Source: Trichocoleus desertorum ATA4-8-CV12 (GTDB lineage Bacteria > Cyanobacteriota > Cyanobacteriia > FACHB-46). From it: 64,000 bases of DNA. The stretch spans positions 1 through 64,000 of the forward strand of contig JAHHIL010000017.1 of assembly GCA_019358975.1 (NCBI GenBank). Reading direction: 5' to 3'. The notes under the pieces were generated by a model. That model searched no databases, was not told where the DNA came from, and saw nothing but the letters and a program-made list of their open reading frames with translations. Positions 20,388-28,565 of this stretch are shown one piece after another; position 1 is the first letter of the stretch, and the number at the start of each line of letters is the position of its first letter. The translations under genes were made by a program, and so were the position numbers.

Positions 20388-22487
20388 TTACGGAGCGGTA
20401 GCCTCAGGAGTCGTACCGATAGGGGTGGTAGGAGCAGCTCCCAAGTTGGTAATCGATCGTTGCAGATTAGCGAGAGCCCGGTTATAGTTCAAAATCGCAT
20501 TCAGGCGATTGCCTTCAGCTCTAGTCAACTCGTTTTGGGCACTGATTACGTCTGTTTGAGTGCCAACTCCTGCCTGGAAGCGCAGCCGTGCTAAACGTAA
20601 GCTCTCCCGTGCTTGCTCCAAGGCGACTGAAGCCGTTTGAATATTTTCAAAGTTGGATTGTAGGTTAAAGAAGGACTGTTCTACATCCAAGCGGACTTGA
20701 TTTCTCGTATCTGCAAACTGGTTTTCAGTAATTTCTGCATTAATTTCTTCCTGTCTGGCTCGCGCTCTAGCCGCCCCGCCATCAAACAAGTTCCAGTTGA
20801 CCCTAGCGCCGAGGGAGTACCTCCTGAGGGCATCTCGGTCATCATCAAACTGATCTTGCAAGCTAGTGTTCAGAAAAGCGCTAATTTGCGGTCGGTTCTC
20901 TGAAAGGGCAATCTGACGCTGTTGCTGGTTGATTTCTCGCTGTAGCAGTTGTTGTTCTAGCTCAGCCCGGTTTTTGAAGGCTTGGACAATACTCTGTTCC
21001 AGCGACAGATTCCACAAGCCTGAAATTTCCACTGGGTCTGCTGCTGCTAAATCGATTGATTGGGTGGTATTGAGCCGCTGAGCCAGTTGCCGTCGAGCAG
21101 TTCGTTGGTCGCTGAGGGCTTGAGTCAGGTCTTGCTGCGAGTTGGCCAAGTCTACTTGAAATCGCAACACATCAAAGCGGGTGCCTACACCTGCTCGTTC
21201 TAGAGCTAGGGCATCTCGTAAACTGGCTTGAGCCGTTTCTACCGCAGCCCGGGAGATACGAACTTGCTCATCGCTTTGTTGCAAATCATAGTAATTGTTT
21301 GTGACATCCAGTCGTAGCTGCTCTCGCTGCACTTCAACTTCTAATTCGTTAGAGCGCACCTGCGTCTCTCTGGCTCTAATGGTGGCAGATCGTCGGCCTG
21401 AGGTGAAAATGTCGTAGCTAACGCCAACTGTGCCACTCAAGGATGTGCTGGCAGTATCGCCATCATCCAACTGGGGTTGTTGTGAGATGTTGTCTTGGTT
21501 CGAGTCTTGGTGCGTAACGTCAGCTTGGGCCGACACGCTGGGGTAATAAGCGGCTTGAGCTTCTCGCAGGGCAGCACGGCTTCTTTCTAGATTGAGTCGG
21601 GCAACTTGCAAGCTAGGTGTATTGCGCTCGGCTAGGGCGATCGCCTCTTGTAAGGTAATCGGTTGAGTCCCTTGAATTTCGACTTCGCTAGGTCTAGTCG
21701 GAAACCTCAACGGATTAGGGTCAGGATTGAGATAACCCCGGGGAACAGGTCTGACCGATGGGTTGGGATTGCCAGCAGGAGTCGTGGGAGTGACGGCTGG
21801 AATTACAGTCGGTAGGTTAGTGCCCGGACTAGGCTGAGAAGGGTTAGATGTAGGATTCACCAGGCTCGGAGCGGGTGTTTGAGCACTGCCCGGACTGTTA
21901 GAATTGGTCGGAACTGTCCCATTTGCAGGTTGTAGCGCAGGCAAGGGAGAGTTAGTCTGAGCTGTCCTTTTGGCGGGAGTCCCAGTGGACTTGGTTTGAT
22001 TCGCACTCTGATTTGCTTTTTTAGCGGTAGTCCCAGATTGAACGACGGTCCCAGTTTTAGCCGTATTCTTGGAGCGCTTAGAGTTAGGCTGAGCCGTTGT
22101 CTTTCGGGTAACGTTAGTCTGAGTTGTGCCTTTCTGAGCTGCATCCTGGCTAGGAGCGTCAGTCTGATCTGTGCTCTTGGAAATAGCGCTAGTGTTAGTA
22201 GCACTCTGATTAGCAGGATGCGAGGAGCGAGTAGAGCGGCTAGAGCCAGCCTTAGTCACACGCTTAGAACTAGAGGTAGTAGAGTCAGAACTAGTTTTAG
22301 TCGTCCGCTCGAAGGTGGAGTCGGAGACGGTAGCGTCAGTCTTAGCAGCACTCTTTGGCGTTGCATCAGTGGAAGGCTGAGCCGAAGTTTTAGACTGGGC
22401 TGCACTGGGTTCGGGGGTACCCAACGTACTACCCAAGGCGATCGCCGCACTCATACCTACAGCCATCAAATAGCGAATGGTTTGCAT
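20388..22487 (-). CDS. TolC-family outer-membrane efflux channel
   Basis: Outer-membrane factor of 699 residues, forming the exit duct for tripartite exporters or type I secretion. The start is set at the ATG 22487 (MQTIRYLMAVGMSAAIALG), which begins a signal peptide; upstream codons lack one. Residues about 30-240 are a low-complexity Ser/Thr/Lys/Gln/Pro stretch. Two TolC repeats follow from about 270, with ITLQEAIALAERNTPSLQ, FDVLRFQVDLANSQQDL and TQTDVISAQNELTRAEGN. Typical TolC is about 450-500 residues long, so the N-terminal insert accounts for the excess. No membrane-fusion partner lies next to it. Confidence 0.9.
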   Translation of the reverse strand: MQTIRYLMAVGMSAAIALGSTLGTPEPSAAQSKTSAQPSTDATPKSAAKTDATVSDSTFERTTKTSSDSTTSSSKRVTKAGSSRSTRSSHPANQSATNTSAISKSTDQTDAPSQDAAQKGTTQTNVTRKTTAQPNSKRSKNTAKTGTVVQSGTTAKKANQSANQTKSTGTPAKRTAQTNSPLPALQPANGTVPTNSNSPGSAQTPAPSLVNPTSNPSQPSPGTNLPTVIPAVTPTTPAGNPNPSVRPVPRGYLNPDPNPLRFPTRPSEVEIQGTQPITLQEAIALAERNTPSLQVARLNLERSRAALREAQAAYYPSVSAQADVTHQDSNQDNISQQPQLDDGDTASTSLSGTVGVSYDIFTSGRRSATIRARETQVRSNELEVEVQREQLRLDVTNNYYDLQQSDEQVRISRAAVETAQASLRDALALERAGVGTRFDVLRFQVDLANSQQDLTQALSDQRTARRQLAQRLNTTQSIDLAAADPVEISGLWNLSLEQSIVQAFKNRAELEQQLLQREINQQQRQIALSENRPQISAFLNTSLQDQFDDDRDALRRYSLGARVNWNLFDGGAARARARQEEINAEITENQFADTRNQVRLDVEQSFFNLQSNFENIQTASVALEQARESLRLARLRFQAGVGTQTDVISAQNELTRAEGNRLNAILNYNRALANLQRSITNLGAAPTTPIGTTPEATAP

Positions 22488-22989
22488 AAGTTTTATTCGG
22501 TCTGCAATCCAGAGAAACGTCCAGAAGTCGGGCAACTAACCTTAAGCAGGATACTGGCTGGCAAAGGCACTTGGCAAATAGTTCAGCCTGGCAACTCCTA
22601 CACCGCTCTAATTTACTAAGTATGTGAACTAAAAGCACCCTAAAGATATCAATAAGACTATAGGATGCTGTGGCTCAGAAAGCTCAGCAACAATAAGCAA
22701 CAGTAATTAGTCGCAGATCAACAAGTCTCAGAACAACAGTTGCAAGCTCAATTGCAACTAGCCTGCCGAGCCGCTTTGACTCGCACTGCTCAAGATTTAC
22801 CAACAAAACTTAGCTAGTATTTCTGTAACAACTAGTTAAAATCTCAATCCTCTTGGCTGGAATCATCACGGCCCTTGCTAAATTTTGTAGATCCAGCGAT
22901 CGCAGTTTCAGCTTCAGATCACAAAATTCATTGTATTCTTCCTGTAAATTACTCATAACTTTTCGCCTCGCCAGCAGAACCTGCGGCAA
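22488..22989. other. Intergenic gap between tolC-type gene and PilP-like gene
   Basis: Divergent promoter region of about 500 bp. It contains one small minus-strand frame (listed separately at 22810-22956). An unstarted plus-strand frame of about 34 codons overlaps the same stretch. There is no recognisable terminator or RNA gene. Confidence 0.4.
22810..22956 (-). CDS. Possible 48-residue small protein
   Basis: ATG at 22956 to TAA at 22810. The product is charged and helical (it opens MSNLQEEYNEFCDLKLKLRS). No Shine-Dalgarno sequence is obvious. It is listed because its composition resembles real protein and it fills part of a 500-bp gap. It could be chance. Confidence 0.25.
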   Translation of the reverse strand: MSNLQEEYNEFCDLKLKLRSLDLQNLARAVMIPAKRIEILTSCYRNTS

Positions 22990-24099
22990 ATGAGGCCGCG
23001 ATCACCTTCTCCAGCAACGATTGAACTGTCACTGAGCGAGCAGTCTATGTCCCAGGATGTCGTAACAAATCAGATGGCCTCAGACTCACTAGAAGGCTCA
23101 ATGCCGAGCCAGGTTTGGTCAGTCGAAGACTATGCTGACAAATTGATGGATGAGCTATTTGAGGATGTGGATCGTGTCGTGGAAGGCGGCACCTCACTAC
23201 CGACCGAAACCACGCCGATCGAGACCCCTCCCCTCCAAACTCTCGCCATCCCTCAAATGATCTTGGCTTCGGCCTTAATGCCCCGCCAAGGTCTCACCTC
23301 CCAGCCTGTTCGCCGTGAAGCATCTGATACGGCGTTAGTAGAAACTGATGGTTCGATTACCAAGCATCACCCTCTTACTCGGTCGTTTGATAAGTTGCTG
23401 TTGGGTGCCGCTTGCGCTTCTATTATCGTCACTATCCTCATTTGGTTAGGCAGTCAGGGGAGGCTGGGGCGCTTTTTCCCCGCTAGTAACTCCACCCCGA
23501 CCGTCACTGCACCCGCTCCCACGGCTAAAGAGCTAGCAGATGCTCAATTTGGGGAGTATGTGCAGCGATCGCTAGAGGTAATCGCTCAGCTCGACACCCC
23601 AAACAAACAAGTTGCAGCAGTTCCCACCACCGCTCCTCAACCTGCGGGCACTCTACCAACTGTGCCAGTGACAGGTAACTTAGCTCAGCCCCCAACTCGG
23701 ATTCCTAGCGCCCTAGAGAGAATCTATACCCTGCCCAAGATACCCCAACGTCCCTACAAGCTGCCTGCGCCTGTAGCACCTGTGTCGCCGCGTCCTGTGG
23801 TGGTGCGCCCCGTAGTGCCCATGCCCAGAGTTGCTCCTGCGCCTGTTGCTTCTGCGCCTGTAGTACCCGTTGCTCCTGCTGCACCTGCCGCACCCGCACC
23901 TAAAGTGACCTTGCAAGGAGTTGTGGAGTGGGGCGATCGCTCTGCCGCTCTGTTTGAAATTGGTGGCAGCACTCAGCGGATTAACCTAGGCGAAAACATT
24001 GGCTCTAGTGGCTGGACTTTGGTAAAAGTCAACAATCAAGAAGCCATGATTCGTCGTAATGGTGAGGTGCGCTCGGTCTATGTAGGACAGCAGTTTTAA
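22990..24099 (+). CDS. Single-pass membrane protein with proline-rich linker and PilP/GspC-like C-terminus
   Basis: A 369-residue protein with a cytoplasmic N-terminus, a membrane segment at about 133-152 (LLLGAACASIIVTILIWLG), a long Pro/Ala/Val linker (about 165-300) and a compact C-terminal domain with VTLQGVVEWGDRSAALFEI and RINLGENIGSSGWTLVKV. That architecture resembles inner-membrane clamp proteins of type II secretion and type IV pili (GspC, PilP), where the C-terminal fold binds the secretin; this is inference. The start at 22990 is uncertain, and an in-frame ATG at 23047 is an alternative. Confidence 0.7.
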   Translation: MRPRSPSPATIELSLSEQSMSQDVVTNQMASDSLEGSMPSQVWSVEDYADKLMDELFEDVDRVVEGGTSLPTETTPIETPPLQTLAIPQMILASALMPRQGLTSQPVRREASDTALVETDGSITKHHPLTRSFDKLLLGAACASIIVTILIWLGSQGRLGRFFPASNSTPTVTAPAPTAKELADAQFGEYVQRSLEVIAQLDTPNKQVAAVPTTAPQPAGTLPTVPVTGNLAQPPTRIPSALERIYTLPKIPQRPYKLPAPVAPVSPRPVVVRPVVPMPRVAPAPVASAPVVPVAPAAPAAPAPKVTLQGVVEWGDRSAALFEIGGSTQRINLGENIGSSGWTLVKVNNQEAMIRRNGEVRSVYVGQQF

Positions 24100-24214
24100 G
24101 CTGACATCAGGCCGAGCCAGTTCTTCGTAAGTTCTTCCTTAAGCTTGTAGCGGACTTTGGGTTACTCCTTGTTACCATCAGGAAAAGCTTTATCCGACCG
24201 CAGGAGTTCTTGCC

Positions 24215-24808
24215 GTGGGTTTATTTGAAGATTTCAGCCGTTTTCTGGAAACTCGACTAGAGGAGTTTCTACGGAACAACCCTCATCTGGAGTTGCAAGC
24301 CCTAGAAGAACAACTGCGGGAACAGGAAGAAGAATCGCTGCGGCTCATGGCAGATTTGCGCCTGAAAGAGAAGCAAGCCCAAGACAATATTTTGGCGACA
24401 GCTCAAGAGATTCAGCGCTGGCATGAGCGGATTGACAAGGCTAAAAAGGCAGGAAGATGGGACTTGGTGAAGCCAGCGGAGGAACGAGAAGCCGCTCTGT
24501 TGCGCGAAGGCAATCAGCGTTGGGGCCAGATGCAAGCTCTGAAGGAACGCATGAAGCAAGCAGAAGAACTACAGCGTAAAATTCAGGCCCGTCGTCAAGA
24601 AGTGAGAGCTAAAGCGGTGGAAGCGGAAGCGGCTCGCGCTACAGCTAGTGCCAATGCGAGTGCCAAAACCGAACCCAGTTGGCAGACGATTGGCTGGAAT
24701 CAAAGCAATACCTATCTACATAACAGCGCCGACCCCTTAGAAGCCCAATTTAAGCGCTGGGAAATGGACGAAGAACTAGATCAACTGAAGCGCAACATGG
24801 GGCGATAG
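24215..24808 (+). CDS. TIGR04376-family coiled-coil protein
   Basis: Cyanobacterial protein of 197 residues, function unknown, starting GTG at 24215 with CAGGAG about 9 bases ahead. The opening MGLFEDFSRFLETRLEEFL is the hallmark of the family. The body is a long charged helix (about 25-145) suggesting coiled coil, then an Ala-rich stretch, and a C-terminal FKRWEMDEELDQLKRNM. There is no membrane segment. It is 115 bp after the PilP-like gene in the same direction, so co-transcription is possible. Confidence 0.8.
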   Translation: MGLFEDFSRFLETRLEEFLRNNPHLELQALEEQLREQEEESLRLMADLRLKEKQAQDNILATAQEIQRWHERIDKAKKAGRWDLVKPAEEREAALLREGNQRWGQMQALKERMKQAEELQRKIQARRQEVRAKAVEAEAARATASANASAKTEPSWQTIGWNQSNTYLHNSADPLEAQFKRWEMDEELDQLKRNMGR

Positions 24809-24884
24809 TTCAGACTGATTGGGAAAAGCTTAATTTAGCGATCGCGACCCCTGACTTGTCCAAATCAAGAGCTAGCTTAAGTTT

Positions 24885-25241
24885 TTACTCTTGGGGCTCA
24901 GGGCGACGAATAGTAAATGAAACGGGGCGAGGTGATTGAGCTTTGAGGTTAGGTAACTGAGGCTCTAAAGGTTTTTGGGCTGAGTTAAGTTGAACCGGAA
25001 TGCCTGATTGAGCAGGGTTAATCACTGTAGGAGCTGGGCTGGCGATCGCCTTTGATTCCTCAAACTTCAAGGCGAAGGGTAAGCCAGTCCGTTTGTCATA
25101 GTTAGAGGCGATCGCTAAAGCCGCTCCACCCAAAATAAACACAGGCAACGGTAAGGTAATCGTCCAGTTGAAATGCTGCACCCATTGGTACAGTTCCACC
25201 AAGCCAAACAAGACCACAAAAGTAGTTGCCCAGATTTTCAT
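24885..25241 (-). CDS. Small two-helix membrane protein, unknown
   Basis: A 118-residue protein with hydrophobic segments at about residues 4-17 and 27-46 and a polar, Pro-rich C-terminal half (about 60-118) probably in the cytoplasm. There are no catalytic motifs. It lies convergent to the TIGR04376 gene and downstream of the hydrolase-like gene in the same direction, with 80 bp between. No family is recognised. Confidence 0.6.
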   Translation of the reverse strand: MKIWATTFVVLFGLVELYQWVQHFNWTITLPLPVFILGGAALAIASNYDKRTGLPFALKFEESKAIASPAPTVINPAQSGIPVQLNSAQKPLEPQLPNLKAQSPRPVSFTIRRPEPQE

Positions 25242-25321
25242 GGCTCAGCCCCAAGATTCACTCATGTACCAGTACTGTACCAAAGCCGTACTATATCGCA
25301 ACGCTTGGAGCTAGAAGTGCC

Positions 25322-26260
25322 TTAGGCTGACCATTCCTGGATAAAAGGCGCGATCGCTTGGACAAATTCAGGAGTTGTTTCGTAGGGCATGACGTTTCGG
25401 CCTGTCATCTTGAGGCTACGGCCTTGAGGGAGATGAGCGAGATAGTCGGCAATGCGTTGATCAGGGGTTTCCTGCTTTCCAGAACGACTGATGCTGGACG
25501 CAGTTTCTCCCACCACTACCAGCGTGGGTTGCTGAATGGCCGCGATCGCTTTCTCGTAGTCTTGTCGCCAAAAGCCTGCTAAGAACGCAAACACTGCATG
25601 ACGACTCGCTGGATCTTGAGCCCCTTCCACTAACATGTCTACCCATTCTTGATCCACAGCCTCGGCGCGATCGAACAGTTGTTTGGTAGAAAACGATCGC
25701 AAAAACTGGGGACGACGAGCATACCGGAAGAAGGCTGCACCTAAAGGCGAATCAAACAGATTCCAAGAGAGTCGTCGTTGCCAAGGGGGAGAAGCTTGGG
25801 TCATCACGGGCCAAGCCGGAGGGCCAGAGAGCACTAAACCACGAATCAGATTGGTTTCGGTTTGTAATTGGGTCAAGGCGATCGCAACTGGAAACAACGC
25901 TCCCTGCACCACCAAAATCACAGGCTGCTGAATCACCGTCTGCAAAAAGTACTGCAACTGCTCCGCCCAATCTTCGGGAGTGTAAGTCACGTGAGGCATA
26001 TCGCTGTCTCCACAGCCCAACAGATCAGGGTTGTAGATGGGGTTGCGATTTCCAGCTTGATACCACTCGCGACAAAAGCGCTGCCAAAAATGCCGCGACA
26101 ACCCCACACCGATAGGATGAATCAACAATAAGGGCGTTCCAGTTGCCGTAGACGCATCGGTAGGAGTTTGCACCTCATAAGCGCAACGATATTCTTTCCA
26201 GGTATAGAACTGCGTGGGGGAAACAGTTTGGTATTCGGGGGCAGAAGTTGGAGATTGCAT
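25322..26260 (-). CDS. Alpha/beta-hydrolase fold protein with degenerate catalytic sites
   Basis: A 312-residue protein with the alpha/beta-hydrolase order: oxyanion region LLLIHPIGVG, the strand-turn PDLLGCGDSDMP, and the usual elbow position reading VVQGALFP where a GxSxG serine is expected. The late His position (TGRNVMPYETTPEF) also lacks a clear histidine. The fold is well supported, but the catalytic serine and histidine seem replaced, so it may be a binding or scaffold protein, or use other residues. It is separated from the ABC exporter genes upstream by the dispersed repeat at 26342-26425. Confidence 0.8.
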   Translation of the reverse strand: MQSPTSAPEYQTVSPTQFYTWKEYRCAYEVQTPTDASTATGTPLLLIHPIGVGLSRHFWQRFCREWYQAGNRNPIYNPDLLGCGDSDMPHVTYTPEDWAEQLQYFLQTVIQQPVILVVQGALFPVAIALTQLQTETNLIRGLVLSGPPAWPVMTQASPPWQRRLSWNLFDSPLGAAFFRYARRPQFLRSFSTKQLFDRAEAVDQEWVDMLVEGAQDPASRHAVFAFLAGFWRQDYEKAIAAIQQPTLVVVGETASSISRSGKQETPDQRIADYLAHLPQGRSLKMTGRNVMPYETTPEFVQAIAPFIQEWSA

Positions 26261-26341
26261 AGAGGTTGAGGATTGGGGTGCTTGAAATTCTCTTGCGTAA
26301 CTACCGTGTCCAATCGTTTGCTGAGTGCAAATTCCTGTGAA

Positions 26342-26425
26342 ACCTAACCCCCAGCCCCTTCCCTGCCAGGGAAGGGGAGCTAGATTTAAAGCCCCTCGCC
26401 TCGCAGGAGAGGGTTTGGGGAGAGG
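26342..26425. repeat. Dispersed G/C-rich palindromic repeat, copy A
   Basis: Begins ACCTAACCCCCAGCCCCTTC, then a stem CCCTGCCAGGG, then CCCCTCGCCTC...GAGAGGGTTTGGGG. The same element recurs at 52749-52830 with only small differences. Elements of this type are common in intergenic DNA of filamentous cyanobacteria. It lies between the hydrolase-like gene and the ABC permease. Confidence 0.8.
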
Positions 26426-26514
26426 TCTGTGGCTTCACTGTACTATCAAAAATTAGTGTGTACACGGTAGTGACACAGGGAGGGTTTGCGGGGCATTCTT
26501 CCCGCATTTTAGGA

Positions 26515-27288
26515 TCAATACCCGCTCAACAAACCTCGTTGCTTAGCTCGGCGTTCGGCTTGCCAAAATAGCAGTACCCCAACTACTAGATATACAGCTC
26601 CGTTGATAAAGGCGATCGCCAACTCGTTCCAATCTAGGGCTTGCCCTTCTGCCATCAGTTCTCGTAATACACCCGCCCCAGCGGTCATGGGCAGAATTCT
26701 TGATAACACTTGCAGGGAACCTGTCCAATTTTCTGTAGGGGTTGAAATCAAGAATAGTAGGGCAAATTGAAAAATGCCTAACACTTGCTGTACCCGCTTG
26801 AGTAGCAACGCTAAGGCTCCTAGCGCAAAGGATAAACCATAGGCTCCGAGCAGAATGGCGCTAAGCGGTAAAAATAAACTGAAGCTGAAATTGAGCCGAC
26901 TGCCTGTGACTGCCATGATGATCAGCAGCACTACGAGAGTTAGGAATAAGCGGAGAGTGAGACTCGCGATCGCCCGCATCAAGAAGACCCGTGAGGCTCC
27001 AAAGGGAGATAGGAATAACTGCTCTAGCGTCCCGGTTTGAGCTTCTGCCTGTAAGCCGACGGCAATGTCGTTCATGATGAAGATCAACAGCGTCCACAGT
27101 ACATAGCCAATGACTACCGCATCTAAGCGATCGCCAAACTGGATACTAGGCCCAGCAATGTAACGGGCACTGGCAAATAGCCCGTAAAAGACGAGAGTCG
27201 TGATTAAAATTCCAGCGATCGCATCAGCGGGATAACGAATGAACTGAATCCAACTTCGTCGCAGTTCGGCCCAAAACAAGTTAAGCAT
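26515..27288 (-). CDS. ABC-2 type transporter permease
   Basis: Integral membrane subunit of 257 residues with about six hydrophobic segments (about 22-42, 56-76, 105-128, 138-162, 170-186 and 225-245). It carries the ABC-2 family mark TLEQLFLSPFGASRVFLMRA in the first half. It overlaps the ATPase gene upstream by 8 bp, a clear operon. The substrate is unknown; ABC-2 pairs of this kind export drugs, lipids or polysaccharides. Confidence 0.9.
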   Translation of the reverse strand: MLNLFWAELRRSWIQFIRYPADAIAGILITTLVFYGLFASARYIAGPSIQFGDRLDAVVIGYVLWTLLIFIMNDIAVGLQAEAQTGTLEQLFLSPFGASRVFLMRAIASLTLRLFLTLVVLLIIMAVTGSRLNFSFSLFLPLSAILLGAYGLSFALGALALLLKRVQQVLGIFQFALLFLISTPTENWTGSLQVLSRILPMTAGAGVLRELMAEGQALDWNELAIAFINGAVYLVVGVLLFWQAERRAKQRGLLSGY

Positions 27289-28204
27289 CTCGCCCCTCCC
27301 GCACCAATTTCAAAAAGATGCCTGTCAAATCAGCTTGATCCTTCTTCACCCGCAAAATCGGCAGCGGTTGCAGAATGGCAAACACTTGATACAGCGTGTC
27401 GGAACCCTGCACATACACGGTTTGCTCAGCTTCAACGACTGCACCCAGCGCCGCGATCGCCTGACTTTGCTTGGCATCCAAGGAGCTTTCGAGTTCGATC
27501 GTGTAAGCAGAACCAGAAAACTGCCGAATCAATTCTCGTGTCGGCTCCTCAGCAATAATTTCTCCTGCTTGAATAATTGCCACGCGATCAGAGAGTTGTT
27601 CGGCAATGTCAAGCTGGTGGGTAGTGAGGAGAATCGCCCGTCCTTCTTGAGCAATCTCGCGCACCAAAGCTTTGACGTTTTCGGTGGCTTCTACATCAAG
27701 GCCGAGGGTGGGTTCATCTAACAGTAAAAGCTGCGGTTGATGTACCAGAGCCACAGCGATCGCCAGTTTTTGTTGCATCCCTCGTGACAGGGCTTGCACT
27801 GGAGTCCGGCGTTTATCCATCAAGCCAAAGCGCTCTAGTAGCGATCGCCCGTATCGTTTAGCGTGGCGCTGGTCTAATCCCCGCAACATGCCGAAGTATT
27901 CTAGATTCTCTTCTGGGCTGAGCCGCCAGTAGACATTGCGATTGCCCTCCAAAACGGCACCAAGCAGTTTTAAGGCGTGGGGCTCACGGTGGGGGTCACT
28001 TCCGGTAATTTTGACAAAGCCAGAGTCGGGACGAATTAAGCCCGCAATCATCTTGATGGTGGTGGTTTTGCCTGCTCCGTTTGGCCCCAGAAACGCCAGA
28101 ACTTCACCTGTCTTGATAGTTAAGGAAACGTCGCGCACGGCTTGGATCTGTTTGCCGCGATCGCGATAGGTTTTGCTCAGGTTGTTGGCTTCGAGTGCAA
28201 TCAT
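27281..28204 (-). CDS. ABC-2 type transporter ATP-binding protein
   Basis: ATPase subunit of 307 residues that powers the permease encoded downstream. Walker A is FLGPNGAGKTTTIKMIAGL, the signature is LSRGMQQKLAIAVAL, Walker B is QLLLLDEPTLGLD, and the H-loop is LTTHQLDIAEQL. A C-terminal extension of about 90 residues follows, as in DrrA-like exporters. The ATG at 28204 is chosen over a GTG at 28222 because the GTG would overlap the RHH gene that stops at 28210. Confidence 0.94.
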   Translation of the reverse strand: MIALEANNLSKTYRDRGKQIQAVRDVSLTIKTGEVLAFLGPNGAGKTTTIKMIAGLIRPDSGFVKITGSDPHREPHALKLLGAVLEGNRNVYWRLSPEENLEYFGMLRGLDQRHAKRYGRSLLERFGLMDKRRTPVQALSRGMQQKLAIAVALVHQPQLLLLDEPTLGLDVEATENVKALVREIAQEGRAILLTTHQLDIAEQLSDRVAIIQAGEIIAEEPTRELIRQFSGSAYTIELESSLDAKQSQAIAALGAVVEAEQTVYVQGSDTLYQVFAILQPLPILRVKKDQADLTGIFLKLVREGRDA

Positions 28205-28209
28205 GTCGC

Positions 28210-28422
28210 CTAAACTAACCACCCTGTTTCATCGCGTTCGTGGCGCTCGTGGCGAGCTTGAGCAAATTGCTGGAGCTGCCCCGCATTTTGTTGTTCGCAC
28301 CACCAGCGCAAGCCAGCCTCAATCGCTTGGTCGCGATCGCTGGTCAATTGGTCTACTTGTTGCACCAGTGCTGCATCTAAGGTGACAGAAATGGTCTGCT
28401 GTGAAAAATCCACCGAGGACAT
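28210..28422 (-). CDS. Ribbon-helix-helix antitoxin-like small protein
   Basis: A 70-residue protein. A short beta strand (ISVTLDAALVQQVDQL) followed by two helices matches the MetJ/Arc ribbon-helix-helix fold used by antitoxins and small repressors. The C-terminal tail is His/Arg/Glu-rich (QARHERHERDE). No toxin gene follows; the ABC ATPase starts 5 bp after its stop. This suggests either an orphan antitoxin or a repressor of the exporter operon, and the second is inference. Confidence 0.65.
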   Translation of the reverse strand: MSSVDFSQQTISVTLDAALVQQVDQLTSDRDQAIEAGLRWWCEQQNAGQLQQFAQARHERHERDETGWLV

Positions 28423-28565
28423 GTTGAGATTGCCAGTCAGGGTTAGGTTTTGCGAAGGTTTGCGATCGCTTTGTTACTATATCAACCTAAAACCACTCTC
28501 TGAGTCAGCTCACTGAGGATAGATTAGGACATAATTTCTGTAGCTAGATTTTGTAAGGAGAAAAG

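Noticed and set aside
21996-22619. Plus-strand open frame of 207 codons opposite the tolC-type gene
   Set aside because: It arises from the low-complexity Ser/Thr/Lys insert of the TolC protein read backwards, and it has no family features.
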